Positions 62,541 to 64,000 of a DNA stretch of 64,000 nucleotides are shown here, one piece after another. Location of the stretch: NCBI GenBank assembly GCA_947574055.1, contig CANPIC010000004.1, positions 25,327-89,326 on the forward strand, in the 5' to 3' direction. Each line of letters starts with the position of its first letter. The first letter of the stretch is position 1. Source of the DNA: an uncultured bacterium. GTDB taxonomy: Bacteria > Bacillota > Clostridia > Lachnospirales > Lachnospiraceae. Below the pieces are notes generated by a model. The model did not search any database and was not told where the DNA came from. It saw only the letters and a list, made by a program, of their open reading frames with translations. The position numbers were made by a program, and so were the translations under genes.

Positions 62541-63463
62541 ATGAACAAAGATACAAATACTTTTATCCACCCCTGTTGCAATTTAATTTTATGGGACATA
62601 CTCATATGCTTTCTCGTAGCAATATCTTTTATCCCTGATTTTTTCCCAAACTTATCATTTTTTTGGTAATTATTTTGGCCATTATTATTACAGGCATACT
62701 TATAGGACTAATGGCCGTTCCATACTTGGGACATGTTATCCATATTCTCTTTTCTATCCTCTGGACACTTTTAGGTTATTCAATACTGGAAAAAATATTT
62801 ACTCTTTCCGAATCGCCATTTTGGCAACGCATTTTATCCGGACTTATAGTTTTTTTCCTTACATTATCCCTTCATCTGGCTTGTGCAGGTGAAATGAACC
62901 TTATTCCACCACTCCCTCTTTCTTCGAAGCTAAGAGACAAGCCCCCTATGGATCCCGCTGTTGAAGCAAGATTACAACAATACTTTGATATTCATGATAA
63001 GGCTATGGATATGATAAAAACTGTCGATGCGCTTCCAGCCAATGAACATAGCCTTCCATTAAAAAATTATATAAAACAAAACTTTTCGGATATGATTAAG
63101 CAGATGAATCATTTAAGTAATTCTATTGCCAATTATTCCCGAAATCCTGACCCACTTACATTAGCTAATTTAAATAGTAATTTGGATGAAATCCTGCCTA
63201 TACTGGCGAAGTATAACACCACCTTTCAGGATTTATTTGATGCATACAATCAGAACATTAATAATACATCCTCTGAAGATAAAGAAACGCAAGAAGATAC
63301 TCATATCTCATTCTTTCAAGGCTGTGATTCCCTCGAGAGTTTAAATAAACGATACAGAGATCTCGTAAAAGTCTATCATCCGGATTCAGGAAATGGCAAT
63401 GATAAGGTTTTTATAGAAATTACGGAAGAATATGAAAAGCTGAAGCCTTCTTTTGAGAATTAA
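62541..63463 (+). CDS. Membrane protein with C-terminal J domain, apparently split by a frameshift
   Basis: The first reading, ATG 62541 to TAA 62669, gives 42 residues (ending FIPDFFPNLSFFW) with one hydrophobic segment. From TTG 62663 a second frame runs to 63463 (266 residues): a hydrophobic block (VIILAIIITGILIGLMAVPYLGHVIHILF), two more membrane helices, then a helical linker and a C-terminal J domain with DLVKVYHPDSGNG, the HPD motif. The frames meet at a run of seven T. A single-base slip would fuse them into a natural membrane protein. The J domain would recruit a DnaK-type Hsp70. Confidence 0.7.
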
Positions 63464-63603
63464 AAGGAATCCGGTTCTTTTGACGCACTTTTGGAGCACA
63501 AATGCAATAGAAAAACATTAATTTCAGGGGAACGTCTGATAAGAAAATGAGAGGGCAACAGGCAACTTTCACAATCACATTACAATAAACGTGTGTTTGG
63601 CTC

Positions 63604-63632
63604 TTGAATCCTGCTGCCAAATGTGCTATATT
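63604..63632 (+). promoter_or_regulatory. Promoter of the antisense antitoxin RNA
   Basis: TTGAAT (63604-63609) and TATATT (63627-63632) are spaced by 17, pointing towards the convergent toxin gene. The transcript would begin near 63640. Confidence 0.75.
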
Positions 63633-63639
63633 AAGCATA

Positions 63640-63752
63640 GAAAAAGGGAAAGCCATAGAAGCGGCTCTACCCCTCACAATAAACAAACTAAATGGATTTT
63701 ACAATCCAACAGCCGTCACTATTGGCAGTAGTGGCGGCTATTTCTTTTTTCC
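63640..63752 (+). ncRNA. RatA-like antisense antitoxin RNA
   Basis: The RNA would run about 110 nt from the 63604-63632 promoter to the terminator at 63711-63750, overlapping the 3' end of the toxin mRNA, as RatA overlaps txpA in Bacillus. Ends are predicted, not measured. Confidence 0.65.
63711..63750 (+). terminator. Terminator shared by antisense RNA and toxin gene end
   Basis: AGCCGTCACTA (63711-63721) pairs with TAGTGGCGGCT (63729-63739) with one mismatch, followed by a T-rich tail on the plus strand. The toxin stop codon lies within it. Confidence 0.8.
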
Positions 63753-63833
63753 CTTGTAAACCTGATATATCAAATTCGCAAGGGCGACAATGAGTATACC
63801 GATCTGGATTAAGTCCTGATATGTAACATACAT
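63738..63833 (-). CDS. TxpA-type (holin-like) type I toxin, 31 residues
   Basis: Too short for most gene finders. ATG at 63833 follows GGAGG. The peptide, starting MYVTYQDLIQIGILIVALA, has one membrane helix and ends in a basic KGKKK, the pattern of putative holin-like toxins. The ribosome binding site GGAGGGC (63846-63840) is complementary to GCCCTCC in its own leader (63883-63877), so translation is probably blocked by folding, as in other type I toxins. Confidence 0.82.
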   Translation of the reverse strand: MYVTYQDLIQIGILIVALANLIYQVYKGKKK

Positions 63834-63945
63834 TGCATCGCCCTCCTTTCTTTCGTACCCAAAGGGCATGATATCTGGAGGGCTGATACACAAGAAAAGT
63901 TACTTAGTCCCAATAAATAGTATTCATTGCGTATCCCAATAAGCG

Positions 63946-64000
63946 GGGGCTGTTGCAAAAGTAGCTGAACAATCGCTACTGGAGCAATGGCTCCGTTTTT
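63946..64000. mobile_element. Possible IS terminus or terminator at the window edge
   Basis: GGGGCTGTTGCAAAA at 63946 resembles the terminal inverted repeats of several IS families. It is followed by AGTAGC/GCTACT and GGAGC/GCTCC hairpins and a T run at the very end. Transposase, if any, would lie outside the window. Confidence 0.35.

Larger units (their letters stand above)
56812..64000. mobile_element. Integrated element (prophage or ICE) carried into the SleC-like gene; right end not in window
   Basis: Signs are the serine recombinase at the boundary, AT-richer composition than the preceding 56.8 kb, a phage-type repressor with divergent operators, a Dam-like methyltransferase, small unknown genes, and toxin-antitoxin modules. 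No capsid, tail, or conjugation genes are visible in the 7 kb seen, so phage and ICE cannot be told apart. Confidence 0.8.

Noticed and set aside
63420..63686. 88-residue minus-strand frame in the element
   Set aside because: No ribosome binding site, overlaps the J-domain gene end and the antisense-RNA promoter, and its composition looks random.
63688..63891. 67-residue minus-strand frame over the type I toxin
   Set aside because: The holin-like toxin in the adjacent frame has the better start, ribosome binding site and family match, so this one is its shadow.
1..64000. Canonical rRNA, tRNA or CRISPR loci
   Set aside because: None was seen apart from the tRNA-like array and rnpB.

Overview
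The window reads as a chromosomal segment of a Gram-positive, spore-forming, anaerobic Clostridium-class bacterium, most likely a Lachnospiraceae-type gut organism. Supporting signs are a dgt-dnaG-rpoD-trmK-nif3 block, pyruvate:ferredoxin oxidoreductase, Rex, BioY/BioB under a BirA operator, the DUF5716/DUF5717 gene pair, a YtrA-type GntR/ABC operon, a SleC-like spore protein, and strong AGGAGG-type ribosome binding sites. The first 56.8 kb is moderately GC-rich, with nearly all genes on the minus strand. From about 56.8 kb to the end the sequence becomes AT-rich and has mobile-element content.

Layout. 1-5.2 kb: a truncated metallo-beta-lactamase lipoprotein, the MazF-type toxin and alanine racemase pair, a bifunctional NAD(P)HX repair enzyme, a coiled-coil protein and Rex. 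5.2-10.9 kb: an ABC-F ATPase, NADP isocitrate dehydrogenase, a GntR/FCD regulator, an intracellular-type subtilisin and a BFD-like [2Fe-2S] protein. 10.9-19.0 kb: RNase P RNA, a TGS-uridine kinase-like protein, Nif3, TrmK, RpoD, DnaG, three 104-bp near-palindromic tandem repeats, and the dNTP triphosphohydrolase. 19.2-23.2 kb: an orphan FliD-like protein, a DUF2828/TROVE-like vWA protein preceded by three tandem tRNA-like RNA genes, and a divergent PHP-domain phosphoesterase. 23.2-27.0 kb: a CmpB-type membrane protein, a YlmH-like S4 protein and two G3E (CobW-like) GTPases, one with a His-rich repeat. 27.0-34.6 kb: a tetrapyrrole operon (a CbiK-CbiL fusion, hemA, sirC, hemC, a cobA-hemD fusion, hemB). 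34.6-45.4 kb: an FMN-binding lipoprotein, an MCP, a phosphoesterase, an unusual ParB-like/BMP protein, pyruvate:ferredoxin oxidoreductase and bioY-bioB. 45.4-52.4 kb: a four-gene DUF5717/DUF5716/TPR/coiled-coil membrane cluster of unknown function. 52.5-56.8 kb: a PLP aminotransferase, a GntR-ABC operon and a SleC-like gene.

From about 56.8 kb an integrated element interrupts the SleC-like gene. It carries a large serine recombinase, a short early operon with a Dam-type methyltransferase, a phage-style repressor with a divergent operator, HicAB, a second XRE regulator, a membrane J-domain protein (probably frameshifted), a TxpA-type type I toxin with antisense RNA, and a possible IS terminus at the right edge.

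The most unusual signal is at 21.6-22.2 kb on the minus strand. Three RNAs of 115-118 nt have tRNA acceptor, D and T arms, but about 65 nt lie between the D and T arms where an ordinary short-variable-loop tRNA has about 22. They follow a strong promoter and lie directly upstream of a TROVE-related protein gene. This suggests an RNP system resembling Ro/Y-RNA, in which the RNAs mimic tRNA. Second in interest are the DUF5717/DUF5716 cluster and the structured 104-bp repeats upstream of dnaG.
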